A stretch of 64,000 nucleotides of DNA from the NCBI GenBank assembly GCA_036346205.1, contig JARFJB010000931.1:1053501-1117500 (forward strand), in the 5' to 3' direction. A program made the translations under genes and the position numbers. The notes below the pieces were generated by a model that was not told the origin of the DNA, did no database searches, and worked only from the letters and a program-made list of their open reading frames with translations. Origin of the DNA: Vesta saturnalis (taxonomy: Eukaryota > Arthropoda > Insecta > Coleoptera > Lampyridae). How positions within the stretch are numbered: position 1 is the stretch's first letter; every line of letters begins with the position of its first letter. Of this stretch, positions 39,828 through 51,699 are shown one piece after another.

Positions 39828-40272
39828 AATATTAGTGCCTATAATATTTAAATATTCAATGTTCTAAAGTTGTATATTACATTTTGTGAATTTTTTTTAT
39901 TTGATAAGAACAACAAGGTTGTATGTGTTATATTTTTATGAATATTTCTAAGTAACCGTTAACATTTATTGACTGAATTCTGAATAAATTTTATTTTCAA
40001 ACAGTAAATTAGCCTGTAGCAATTGCATTTTATTAAAAAATATCATATTTTAGTTTTCATACGAGCTATAATTTTGTGAACAATGTATCTCAATTTCACC
40101 TTGATGTTACTTAGAACCGTGTAATATTGGGGGAGCGATGTATTAGTTATCACAAATTAATTTGATTTATCAAAAATTGTGAACCTTGAAAAAGGAATCA
40201 TAGAAAATGTTTCCGAAACGTAGAAGAAAATATAAATTAAGCTACACTAGCTATACCAATTAATGAATTTTA

Positions 40273-40274
<2 letters not shown>

Positions 40275-40333
<59 letters not shown>
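40275..40333. repeat. (TA)n microsatellite, left of PLE2
   Basis: About 29 TA units, 30 bp outside the left inverted repeat of PLE2. Confidence 0.95.
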
Positions 40334-40335
<2 letters not shown>

Positions 40336-40362
40336 CTTAACGAATAACTATGAAATAATAAT

Positions 40363-41307
40363 AGATAAATTACTTGGTTAAGGTTAGGGAAATACTTCCA
40401 TCAGGCTTGAAGTTGTAAAGCCACAAAAAAACAACCATTTAATTATAATTTGTTACATTTCAGTTGACAATTTCAACCTCCATCCGAATATTCTAAAATG
40501 ACAATTTATAATCATATATAATTTGGACTACTTCCAAAATTTAGGTCAGAATTAAGGTAATCATATAAAGAGATATTAAAAAAGGTGAACAACTTCACTT
40601 TAATATATTGAATTTTTAAACAGGAAAAATTTTGAATGAGTTAACATGATAATGTCATTACAGTACTGACAACGTTATAATTGATGACATAACAATAATA
40701 TAGTAAGTTAATAATTAAGGTTTATATAAAATTAATAAAAAAATAATTAAGGAATAAACCTTAAGAATTAAAACATATAATAATAATAGTTTGTATTAAG
40801 TATCAGTTATTTTCTTCTTTTTTTTAGTGTAATGTTGTGATAACAGATGTGTATAAATGAACTAACATCAGTTTTAGAATTAACAATTGAATTGATGTTA
40901 TTAAATATGTGGCACATTTCAAGAAATTTTCTTTTAGAAATTATCACGTTCATGGTCTAAAATTTTAGTATTATGTATTATGGAAATCAAATGGTTGCCT
41001 AGTCTTTCTTGTAACGCAATTCTTTTAGACGGTTTCTGGGAAGTTTGTCCAATCTAAAATCAATTACAACGATTGCATGGAATGGCATAAACTACATCTG
41101 AACTATTCGATATAGAAGATTTATCTTTCAATTTTGAACAGAAAGAATTAATGTTTCTAACAGGAGAGTTAGAAATTTTAATATTATGAGGCGTAAATAA
41201 TTTATTAATTAGTGGAATTAAAGTGGGGATGTAAGAAAACCTTTTATAGGTTACCTGTTCTGTATTTTATTGTTCTAAATTGCTAGTATTATTTGTTATT
41301 GTGATGT
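40363..41307. repeat. Left inverted arm of PLE2, antisense endonuclease copy
   Basis: Reverse complement of 42,043-43,042. It contains an antisense, diverged copy of the endonuclease coding region (about 40,830-41,280) and of the 3' end. The hammerhead CTGACGA box is mutated in this arm. Confidence 0.85.
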
Positions 41308-41379
41308 TAGTAACTTCTGTACATAGTAAACTTTTTAAAAGACTAGTAGGAAAACCATTTTCTAGTAATATTTTGTATA

Positions 41380-42040
41380 AAATGAATAATTATCCAATTC
41401 CTAATAGTTTTGTTATAACATTATTTGATGCGAAATCACTTTTAACTAATATTTCTTTAGATCTGACTATAAAAATAACGACGGTCGACTTTAACCTAAT
41501 ACAAAATATCTGTCCTATAGAAAAAAATGACTTCACCAATATCATTCATTTTCTATTTAATAACACCTACTTCATCTATAACAAACAATACCACTCACAA
41601 ATTTATGGTTGTCCAATGGGAGCAACAATATCTCCCTCTATTACAAAAATTGTGATGAACGATCTAATTTACTTTGTTGTTGACAACATAGATTTTGAAT
41701 TTCCATTCATTTGGCAATATGTAGATGACTGAATATACGCAGTACAACATGATAGAATAAATTGGACTTTAAATATTTTTAATTCATACAACCGTCGTTT
41801 AATTCATTCCGTAGAAAGAGAAGTTAATAGTTGTATTCCTTTCTTAGAGACATTAGTAATTAGAAAAAATTCAATCATTATACTTGGTTGGTATATGAAA
41901 ATATCTAGTTCAGGACGATATATTCCGTATTTATCTGACCACCCTTAACCGCCAAAACATTAATATTATAAAGGGACTCAAACATAAAATTAGTAGGATT
42001 TGTCACACATGATTTTTAAATAAGAATCTCAAAAAATTAA
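41380..42040 (+). pseudogene. Penelope-like reverse transcriptase, broken
   Basis: The 41,280-41,732 frame carries FVITLFDAKSLLTNISLD (first Asp block), the YFIYNKQYHSQIYGCPMGAT block with PMGATISP, and FIWQYVDD (catalytic YVDD). A TGA follows YVDD directly, yet the same frame goes on: IYAVQHDRINWTLNIFNSYN, NSCIPFLETLVIR and WYMKISSSGRYIPYLSDHP to about 41,946. These are palm and thumb blocks characteristic of the Penelope RT, which is related to telomerase RT. Further stops follow before the endonuclease. The N-terminal fingers are missing. Confidence 0.85.
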
Positions 42041-42234
42041 TAACATCACAATAACAAATAATACTAACAATTTAGAACAACAAAATACAGAATAGGTAAC
42101 CTATAAAACGTTTCTTACATCCCACTTTAACTCCACTAATTAATAGATTATTTAAGCCTTATAATATTAAAATTTCTAACTCTCCTATTAGAAACATTAA
42201 TTCTTTCTATTCAAAGTTAAAAGATAAATATTCT

Positions 42235-42570
42235 ATGTGGAATAGTTCATATTTAGTTTATGCCATTCCATGCAATCATTGTAATTTCTTTTACATTAGA
42301 CAAACATCCCAGAAACTGTCTAAACCTAATTCTACTGCTTTAAGTCTAGATACGCATAAGACTGGCCAACCATTTGATTTCCATAATACTAAAATTTTAG
42401 ACCATGAAAGTGATAATTCTAAAAGAAAATTTCTTGAAATGTGCCACATATTTAACAACGTCAATTCAACTGTTGATTCTAAAACTGATGTTAATTCATT
42501 AAGTACCATTTATACACATCTGTTATCACAACCTTACACTAAAAAAAAGAAGAAAATAACTGATACTTAA
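42235..42570 (+). pseudogene. Penelope-like GIY-YIG endonuclease fragment
   Basis: The frame reads WNSSYLVYAIPCNHCNFFYI, RQTSQKLSK, DTHKTGQPFDFHNTKILDHE and KRKFLEMCHIFNN. YAIPC and FYIRQTSQ are the GIY-YIG core; the usual Gly of YIGQT is Arg here, which probably destroys activity. C-x2-C and downstream histidines keep the PLE CCHH pattern. Segments that link to the RT (PLINRLFKPYNIKISNSPIR, about 42,130-42,190) precede it. Confidence 0.85.
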
Positions 42571-42915
42571 TAGAAATTATTATTATTATATGTTTTAATT
42601 CTTAAGTTTTATTCCTTAGTTAATTTTTATTAATTTAATATAGACCTTAATTATTAACTTGCTTTATATTATTATTTCAACAATTGTAACGTTATCATAG
42701 TAATGTAATGATATTTTCATATTAAATCGTTCAAAATTTTTCCTTTTTAAAAATTCAATATATTAATGTGAAGATGTTTATCTTTTTCAATGTATCTCTT
42801 TATATGATAATGATGATTTATATGGTATGATGATGATAATTCTGACCTAAATTTTGTGAGTAGTTTTAAGATAATTCAAATTATATATAATTATAAATTG
42901 TCATTTTAGAATATT

Positions 42916-42944
42916 CTGACGAAGGTTCAAATTGTCAACTGAAA
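42916..42944 (+). ncRNA. Hammerhead-like core in the 3' arm of PLE2
   Basis: CTGACGA (42,916-42,922), one A, GGTT, a 9-nt loop, AACT (a 4-bp stem II with one G-U pair), then GAAA (42,941-42,944). The layout, including the extra A before stem II, is the same as in the core at 28,998-29,029. Stem II is short, and the base after GAAA is T rather than C, so activity is doubtful. Confidence 0.4.
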
Positions 42945-43039
42945 TATATCAAATTATAATTAAATTGTCGTTTTTTGTGACTTTACAACTTCAAGCCTGA
43001 TGGAACTAGGATTTCCCTAACCCTAACCAAGTAATTTAT

Positions 43040-43042
<3 letters not shown>

Positions 43043-43118
<76 letters not shown>
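43043..43118. repeat. (TA)n microsatellite, right of PLE2
   Basis: About 37 TA units touching the right end of PLE2. Confidence 0.95.
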
Positions 43119-43121
<3 letters not shown>

Positions 43122-43141
43122 TTAAGTACGTGCTCAAACTT

Positions 43142-44012
43142 AAAGGAGTAATTTTTTGAGCGATTTTAAGAATAATAGTTTATATAAGCATAGGTTCGAT
43201 AATATTTAGTTTTCAAGATACAGGTTGTCAAACCTTTTAAAAAAAATCATTGTTTCGTAAAAATCTTAATAATCTTTCCGCCGATTTTATTTAAATTTGG
43301 CAGTCTCTTTTATGGTAAAAAAGAAATCTTGCCCTAACTAGATTAAATTTATTATATCCAGTGGCGTACCGAGGAGCACTATAACCAATATTTTTAACAA
43401 AAATTGTGCGCCGCTTATCCTTTTAAAACTTTAATACCTTTTCGTATGAAGTAACTAAAAATACAACCGTTTTGTCGCTTGAATTTTGTTGTATCTAGCT
43501 TCGTTTTTGAGAAAGAAAAATAAATATTACTTTATTGCATATTCTTGAGACACATAGTTAAAACTAGCAAACTATCATTTTTTCCATATCTGGTCATAGA
43601 GATTGTTACTATAAAATGCACAGGAATAACGGCGAAAATTTAAGAAACATTACAAAAAGATAAACGCTTTATTAAAACTACACTAACACAAGTTTTTTTA
43701 GTGAAGAAGCATTTAACAATAAGTAATAAAAATATTAAAGTCAGTGGCGCACATTTTTTTGTCAAGAACATTGGTTAAGGTGCTCTTTGGTATGCTTTGG
43801 TATACTTAATAATTTTAATCTAGTTAGGGCTAAATTAACCCCTTTTTGCCATAAATAATACTGCCAAATTTCAACAAAAGAATTATGAAGGTTTTTACGT
43901 AACAACGATTTTTTAAAAAAAGTTTGACATCGTGTATCTTGTAAACAAACCATTTCCGGACCTATGTTTATGTAAACTTTTCATCTTAAATCCACTCAAA
44001 GAATCACCTCTT
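43142..44012. mobile_element. Foldback/MITE-like element
   Basis: Arms of about 270 bp at 43,142-43,410 and 43,740-44,012 are diverged inverted copies. Shared landmarks are AGGAGTAATTTTTTGAG-like outer ends, CTAACTAGATTAAA, and CAGTGGCG at the inner ends. The inner 330 bp has no coding frame. It lies directly between PLE2 and the mariner-like element. Confidence 0.7.
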
Positions 44013-44029
44013 AATCTAAAATCTAAAAA

Positions 44030-46311
44030 TAGTTTGGTTTCTATAGGGTGTAATATAAAAGCGGTACAATATAGAACTTTTGATTTTTAAATAGAACACC
44101 CTATATATTATTTTATTTTTCGATTCTACTTATAATTTTACATCTTTTTTATAAGAATTACTTACAAGCTAAATCTTACAGTTTTTGAGATATTTGCAAA
44201 GTTAACTAACTACATTTTTATGTAGTAATTCAAGTCTCAGTTATTTTTAAACATAAAAAAATAATCTTTGGTATAGAATTTATTCATACATAAGCTTACT
44301 TTTAATCTATTGTCAAAATTGGATTTCAATATACACGGTGATCACAACAATTAATTCAATAACATAAATTTGAAAATGCTATATCTTCATTTTTTTAAAT
44401 GGCACACCCTATTTTTTTTTAATGCCTTGTCTTCGTCTATTAATCGGCTTTCATTTCTATTAAATAAGTTCTATACCTATCTATAATAGTTTCGGAGATA
44501 TTTAAGTTTGTTAAATTTTTTCGCTGATAACAATGAAGAAGAAAAAAATTAGTCGGTCAAAGCAAGCTATGAATACATAAGAAACTAAAAAACATATTAA
44601 CTGAAATACAAACACTTAAAATTATAATAAATGTTCAATGTGACCACCATTTTGTTGCTGGAAAACATGAAGTCTTTGAATAAACGACAAATTTACTTTT
44701 CGTAACGTGGAAACATTTATATTTTGAATGACGTCTCTAATTTTTGCCTTCATATCATCTACAGTCGTTGGAGAAGTTTGATAGACTTTTTCTTTAATCC
44801 AGCCCCAAAGAAAAAAGTCCAGCTTTGTCAAGTCAGGCGATCTTGCAGGCCAGGAAATCGGCCTTCGTCTTCAAATCCATTTGTTTTGAAACTGGATATT
44901 TAAATAATTTCTAACGTTTCTGCTAAAATGCGGAGGAGCGCCATCTAATTGCAACCACATTTCTCTAAGGGTTTGTAAAGGTAAATCTTCAATAAAAGTT
45001 TCAAACTCGTTGCGCAAGAAGTTTAAAAATGAATCTCCATTGACCGTGTTTTCAAAAAAATATGGTCCTGTAATTCTTTCCGCAATAATTCCGGCCCAAA
45101 CATTAAGTGACCAGCGGTGTTGATGATCAACAGGAATTGTGAATCTGGGATTCTCAGTATCGTAATAATGGAAATTATGTCTATTGACATATCCATTTTT
45201 GTGGAAAGTAGCTTCATCAGTAAATAAAATGGTGCTAAAATAGTTGGGTTTTTCTAAATTTTTATTTATGGCCCAATTGCAAAAGTTTAATATATTAATG
45301 AAGTCATCCTCATCTAATTCTTGTGCAAGTTGGACTTGGTATGGATGATATTTATATTTTTTTATAATTCCATTAACTGATGTTTTTGAAACTCCAACTT
45401 CTAATTCCAATTGTCGGCTTGCTTTGACCGACTAACGTTACTCTTCATCAGTGTTAACGCAAAAAATTGAACAAACTTAAATATCTCCTAAACTACTAGA
45501 GATAGGTATAGAACATATTTAATAAAAATTAAAGCCGACTAATAGACGAAGACCAGGCGTTAAAAAATATAGGGTGTGCTATTTAAAAAAATGAAGATAT
45601 AGCGTTTTCAAATTTACGTTGTTGAATTAATTTTTGTGATCGCCCGTTTATTCAAAGACTTCGTGTTTGCCAGCAACAAAATGGTGGTCACATTGATCAT
45701 TTATTATAATTAAAATAAGTGTTTGTATTTCAGTTAATATGTTTTTTAGTTTATTATGTATTCATAGCTTGCTTTGACCCACTATTTTTTTTCTTCTTCA
45801 GTGTTATCAACGAAAAAAATTTAACAAACTTAAATATCTCCGAAATTATTAGAGATAGGTATAGAACATATTTAATAGAAATGAAAGCCGATTAATAGAC
45901 GAAGACAAGGCATTAAAAAAATATAGGGTGTGCCATTTAAAAAAATGAAGATATAACATTTTCAAATTTATGTTATTGAATTAATTTTTGTGATCACCGT
46001 GTATATTGAAATCCAATTTTGACAATAGATTAAAGTAAGCTCATGTATGAATAAATTCTATCAAAAGATTATTTTTTTATCTTTAAAAATAACTGAGATA
46101 CGCCTACTTAAATTGCTACATAAAAATGTCATTGTCACTTTGCAAATATCTCAAAAAACTGTAAAATTTAGCTTGTAAGTAATTCTTATAAAAAAGATGT
46201 AAAATTATTAGGAGAATCGAAAAATAAAATAATATATAGGGTGTTCTATTTGAAAATCAAAAGTTCTATATTGTACCGCTTTTATATTACACCCTGTAGA
46301 AACCAAACTAT
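44030..46311 (-). mobile_element. Mariner-like element in 0.66-kb inverted repeats
   Basis: Inverted repeats lie at 44,030-44,686 and 45,645-46,311. They begin AGTTTGGTTTCTA followed by the CAGGGTGT-type end (TATAGGGTGTAATATAAAAG on the left; its diverged complement on the right). The arms include the last codons of the transposase, so the 5' side was replaced by an inverted copy of the 3' side. In addition, 45,421-45,643 is a direct repeat of 45,771-45,997. Several internal TATAGGGTGT motifs suggest repeated self-insertion or nested MITEs. Confidence 0.7.
44622..45425 (-). pseudogene. Mariner-like DDE transposase, 5'-truncated, one stop
   Basis: The frame starts without an ATG (SRQLELEVGVSKTSV, near 45,425) at the junction with the duplicated subterminal sequence. 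The catalytic blocks are ILFTDEATF (first Asp), MWLQLDGAPPHFS (second Asp) and PARSPDLTKLDFFLWG (third acidic position). A TGA at 44,871-44,873 interrupts, but the same frame stays open to 44,622 and ends QQQNGGHIEHLL. In the family this enzyme cuts and pastes DNA at TA dinucleotides. The N-terminal helix-turn-helix is missing. With one stop and no promoter or start it is inactive. Confidence 0.85.
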
Positions 46312-46409
46312 TTTTCTACAGCTTATAAAAATAGACAACTTTCGTATTTAAACTTATCTTCTAAGTTTAATGGCTAAGGAGCTATCGACCGAATACGCAC
46401 TATTTGGAC

Positions 46410-46413
<4 letters not shown>

Positions 46414-46465
<52 letters not shown>
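46414..46465. repeat. (TA)n microsatellite next to a mariner-like end
   Basis: About 25 TA units. They follow GGACACCC directly, a terminal motif like those of the neighbouring mariner-like element. Confidence 0.9.
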
Positions 46466-46469
<4 letters not shown>

Positions 46470-46471
<2 letters not shown>

Positions 46472-49400
46472 TTGTGTGTAAAATCCTCCAATCATGTTAA
46501 TTTTTCGAATTTTCAACTTTTCAAATATTTAAACATGACAAAATATCTTAAAGGGAAATGAAAATGTGAAACCAACACAATGGAAATCTTAAAATTTTCA
46601 TTTCAATTCAAATGGGTCTCAATAATTTGTAAAAAAATTGTATAAGCTATAAATTAAAATAAATCATAAGCATGTAATAAAATATGAATTTTGGTTACAT
46701 TTATATGTATCTAAAGTCATAAAATAAAAGTGATGCAGCATACATGTATTAACTAAGTACACACGGAAATGTGCGGAGTTAAAAAAAACTTACCAGCGGA
46801 ATGCACCACCTGCATCTAAATTGTGCAATTTACAAGTGAGAAATGTAATAAACAAAAACACTACTAGACGACTACTTAAAAGCTGATGCTGCAAAGTGAG
46901 ATTACGTACATTAATAACATGTAACTTTGTGCTTTGATAAAAGGCAGGATTTTAATTTTCACATTTTTTCAATTCTACTTTTTTTATTGCAGTTAAATCT
47001 GTAATGAATTGCTGCACTTTTAAAGAGTTAATTAAATAATATAGCTACTGTAAATTGGCAATGTTCCTGTTTAAAACGTAATATTAAATTCAACCTTTAA
47101 TTTTCACTTTATATATACCGATAGTGCATATCGTGAGTTTAAAAATTCTCATTTCCTGTTACGAATATTAAGCCGATATTGTAAATAAATAAAGTTGATA
47201 ACGACAAATTTAAATAAAATAACAGTGTCCTTTCATTAACTTTGATAATAATAGGGATATGGTATGGTTTAATGTATTTTCAAACCTCTTTATTTTTTGT
47301 TACTAAATTCAAGATAGAACACCAGAAATGCTCGTGTGATGGATAAATTACATTCGACGTATTCACACCCTAATTTTATCAGTGATACGGAATGGTTTAT
47401 GTAAACATAAACTTTCGAAATATTGCATTAGTTCATAGGGAACGCAAGAATGAACTATTGGCTGGAAATTTTGTCGCTAAGCTACGTGTACGCAAAGATT
47501 TTTCTATTAATTTTCTATTAATTTAAAATTTAAAAGAGTATACAATTCTGAAAGCTTTCGTTTAGTCGCTTATTTTACGTATTTGAGGATAGCTGGTTTT
47601 TATTGCAAATTAACATTTAGTGTGATAATTTTGGGAAGGTCAGATAGGTATTGTTCTTTCGGTTTCATTGCCTTAATAAATTGAAGTTTTAAAATTATAT
47701 TATTGCTTATTTTAAGTATTATTAAATATAGCTTTCTGGACGTAGATCAGGAACGGTTAGTGATTTCATTCCTTTCTTCAATCTGTTATCGTAATTACAG
47801 AGAATAAATTTTCGTGTCGATTAAATTAAGGGTAATTTGAGAGCCCTGTGTGAATAAATATTCTCGTCATTATAAATTTGGTGAATTTTGTTAAATGAAT
47901 TTGAGATTGCATCGTAAAAAATTATATTAAGTACAAAATTATTAAGTTTGAATAGTACACCTTTTGTGAGTTTAAATTGTGTGCCGTCAGACTGCTATCT
48001 TCTTTTCCATAAAAATTCTTGAGTTCAAATAAAGAGTTTGAATTTTATGTACGTTAGTTTAAGGATCACTATAGTAAAAGTTTCGTTATCTTACCGATAT
48101 CACCTAACACGAGGCAACCTTTGGGAACACTTTTTTAGATGGGCGATGTAATTTTTTAGATTTAGTTTTTCGGGTTTGATTCGTTTCTGGCACGATTTAA
48201 AATTTGAAGTAATTCTTTTTTATGATTGGCTATTGAAGATTTGAGTAAAATGGAAAGCGTTATAAGGAAAGAAGGCGAATTCTGTATAAGATAGTAATTA
48301 GTTCAGTTAGAGATAGATGTCGTAAACATCAGGACTTGTTTGCGATGATCGCAATATATGCGAAAGGGGTAATTAGGAGGTTGGGACAAGTTAATATATA
48401 CTGGGGGTGTAACGAATTACCGTGGATTAAGTGATATCCGTTTCCATTAAATGGGATAATATACTGGTACACCACATCCCCGAGTTATTTTCTGTTGTGT
48501 ATCGTTGTCTGTAATGACAAGATTTGAGATAGAAATGGTTTTCGTGTTTTTTTAAGTGCTTAGCCTCTGTTCTATGAACCTGCTGTAACGCGTATTGTTT
48601 ATACGGATTAATTTAACGAGTTCCTGGGTTAAATAATAACTTTCGCGTATATTGCCGACTATAAAATAAAAATAATATAAATATACAAATAAAATAAACT
48701 GCTGTAAATATAATTCTTAAGAAGTTTCTTGTAAATCTGGTTTCGTTTAGTAGATGCGTACTTAGCGAGTAAAAGTACTTTAATACAGTTTTGTCTTATT
48801 AAAGTCAAGTTCGATTTGCTAAAGTTTATGTAAATTACGAATTAAAACGCTGCAGCTTCCATTAATCATATACCGAGAGGAGCGGTTGATGAAATAACGT
48901 TGTGAGTAAGAAACGGAGGTTCCGGCTGACCATTCTGTGTGTGGTGGAGATAACTATATTTTTCTGAATTTATATGTTGGTGATTCTATTGAGTGTTTAT
49001 TATTCGTACACATTTAAACGAATGTATGTGTATTTCGGACGGCGTTCTGATCGTTTCATTTGGTTGTTGTTATATCAAATTATGTACCGCCAGTTTTGTA
49101 GAATTTAGATGTTCGACGATTTCTTTATTTTGATGTTAATTAAAATTTAGGACATAAAATAAATTTTGTGGTTGTTGGAATCCTGCAGAATTATTCCAAA
49201 TTAGACTACAGAAATTTTATTTAAGAGTTACGTTTCAGGTAATAAAAAGTATGACTAATAATTTACATTTCATGTGTCTTGATATTTCGCTGTTTACTTT
49301 TCCATGATTCTGGTTATTTCGAATATAGATGTGTAATGTTTACAACTTGGGTTTTTCTTAAAGTGTACATATTTTGTAATCCTCATCTTCGGCCCAACGC

Positions 49401-51330
49401 TAACAGTGTTTACGTACATTTACAGGTTATGAGTAATTTATTTGTTTGTGATATCTGTTAATTTGCACAACTTTGCAGTGACATTTCTTTGTAGTAACTG
49501 AATTATGTTATGAGAAGTAGCGAGGTAAATAATTTTACAGCGTCAACATCCAATTAATGTTCATTTAGATTGTGATCAGTGTTATTGAAGTAATACAAGT
49601 TTTTTTTTTGTTAAGTAAAAAGTCATTTTAAAAGAAGTTTTAAACAATAAAGTAACGTAAAATTTTGTAGTGAGGCGATCGTTGACCGAATAACTGATTG
49701 ATTTTGCATACGAGAGTGTTGCGAATAGTCGCGTTTTTTTGGGTTATTTTTTTTTATAGGAACTAACATACCGATTGTAGACATCTCTGCTGCTGTCCGA
49801 TTTGCCAAAAGGTAAGCAGTTTGTTATTTGTTTGAAAATGAGTTGAATTTTTCTCGAATTTAGGTATTCCATCCCGATATCGACGGTTAATAAATTTTAG
49901 GGGTTTATAGATTTTTATAGATATTTTGATCGCGTTTGTTTAGTTTCGTTGTGACGTATTTTGAGTTTTAAATCGAAGAATAAATTATCATATTTTATTT
50001 ATTATTGATTTTTTGAGATAATAATTTTTGCGTTGAGGTTTGGCGAGATTTTAGAGAGTTTTGGGTTTTATTATCGCGATTTTGCGGCTCCCATATTTTA
50101 AGCGTAGAATTTTATTGGAATTTAGGTGAAATTCGCGCAAAGATTTTTGGAATAAAATTTTTAGTAGTAGGTTACTTTTGAATGAACGTTTTGGTTTCCT
50201 GTTAGAACATTATAAGATCTGTTCACTACGTGTTTCTCGCTATAAATGTATTTAACAGGTGGCGTCTGTTTGACAAGTTTTATCCGATTTTGTCGTTTTT
50301 GGAGATGCGACGAGTGCCCTTTTGCATCTTTTCGTAAGAACCCCCGCCCACACCACTGAGCTATTCCGTGATACAAATCGTCTTTACGAGCTTTCCAGGA
50401 CTTATTTTCAATGAAACATTTTTCATCCCCGAGAAGCGGTGGCATCTACTCCCAGGGTAAAGGCAACCTCCGGTATAGAGTCAACTTTGAAGTAGAGGGT
50501 AAGTAGAACCAAACAAGGAAACACGTGATTGGGCGCATTTATCGAGATTTACCTGCTAGTAACAAAATAGCTTCTAAGCATCATATACATAAGGTATCTT
50601 GCTTAAATATTAATTAATTTTGAAATTACATAACAATAAATAGACTACATATTCAATTAAGGTAATATGTATTATAAATCCATTAGAATAATTAACTGAT
50701 AGTGATCGATTTATTAAGTAACATTAGCTTTAGTGCTTTTAGGTTGAAATATAAGATAAAAATTATTTACACTTGATTTAAAATATGTAAGACATAATGT
50801 TAATATGATTAAATATGTTTTCATCCATGATGAGTCATTCGCAATTCAGAAAATTAATCGAGATATTAATATCTCGATATAGATGTTTGCGAGATAACAC
50901 AATACACAATATAATGGTACGAGAGACATAAAATACTTTATAATTTATTAAGGATTATATATTTTTATTAGTTTGTGATTGTTAACAAATTTGATAATGT
51001 CTAAATCCTGAACATTAAAAAAATTTTCAAATATTCCGTCTCGTGATTTCTTAAAGATATGGAGGTTCTAAGAATGAAAGAATTTTTAACAATGGAGTAT
51101 TTATTTGAATATTATTTTGGTAGAAAAGCAAGTTTAAAATCGTGTTAGCTATTTGCGCATTTGAATTCAAACAAATTATGATTATGTTTTTCCAACTTTT
51201 GTATACCTACTAAGAGAGGTTACCACTTGTGTAAGCTGAACAGGTAATACGTGAAAGCGCGCTTTGCAGCAATCCTTGCAGTTAACACGATACTTTTACA
51301 CATCATTGAATAGTAGGTAAGATTGGAGAC
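46470..51330. other. AT-rich DNA, no gene recognised
   Basis: The minus-strand frame at 50,161-50,445 (94 codons) has a locally Lys/His-rich reading but no motif that I recognise. I see no element ends and no RNA gene in these 4.9 kb. Confidence 0.45.
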
Positions 51331-51459
51331 TTTTGGGACACACCACATTTCCAAGGCCCCACATTTCCAAGGTTGCCACAAAAACAGGTTTCCCACCGTA
51401 CCAAGGTCAAAAAAGCGCAATGTGTGACCTAATTACATATCATTACCACAAACCCACGG

Positions 51460-51660
51460 TCACAAACCCCGATTTCCTGTTCCACAACTACAAGGCTATC
51501 CGACCACGCTTTCCTGTTCCACTATTACAAGGCCATCCGACCGCGCTTGCCTGTTCCACTATTACAAGGCCATCCGTGCGACAAAACCACGCTTTCCTGT
51601 TTCACAATTACAAGGCCATCCGACCACGCTTTCCTGTTCCACTATTACAAGGTTACCAGT
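51460..51660. repeat. Minisatellite, CTTTCCTGTTCCACTATTAC units
   Basis: At least five copies of a unit containing TTCCTGTTCCACTATTACAA and GGCCATCCGACC, with a period of about 37 bp plus insertions. The plus-strand frame at 51,333-51,854 is produced by this array and the next one. Confidence 0.8.
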
Positions 51661-51699
51661 CTGAGCACGATCGCACAATAACAACACCCAAATGCTACT

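Larger units (their letters stand above)
37104..40140 (+). mobile_element. DNA transposon with matching TIRs, superfamily not recognised
   Basis: The left end, CGCTCCCCCAATATTACA at 37,110-37,127, is matched by its exact reverse complement at 40,120-40,137. The match extends to CATC/GATG with a 2-bp insertion on the left. Inside lie subterminal repeats of the GTTGTATGTGAC type (37,171-37,430 and 39,862-39,930) and one spliced transposase gene. A clean target-site duplication is not visible. The copy is nearly intact: about 3.0 kb with one nonsense codon and one frame change in its gene. Confidence 0.8.
40363..43042 (+). mobile_element. Penelope-like element PLE2 with long inverted repeats
   Basis: A left arm of about 0.95 kb (40,363-41,307) is an inverted copy of the right arm (42,043-43,042). 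The right arm holds the endonuclease and 3' end; the inner 0.74 kb holds the reverse transcriptase. Indels account for the different arm lengths. The outer ends read AGATAAATTACTTGGTTA and its complement. The design matches PLE1: a 5'-truncated coding strand preceded by an inverted copy of its own 3' end, with (TA)n on both sides. This copy and PLE1 differ in sequence, so they are different families. Confidence 0.85.

Noticed and set aside
50161..50445. 94-codon minus-strand frame as a host gene
   Set aside because: No motif, no splice or promoter evidence, and composition matches the surrounding non-coding DNA.
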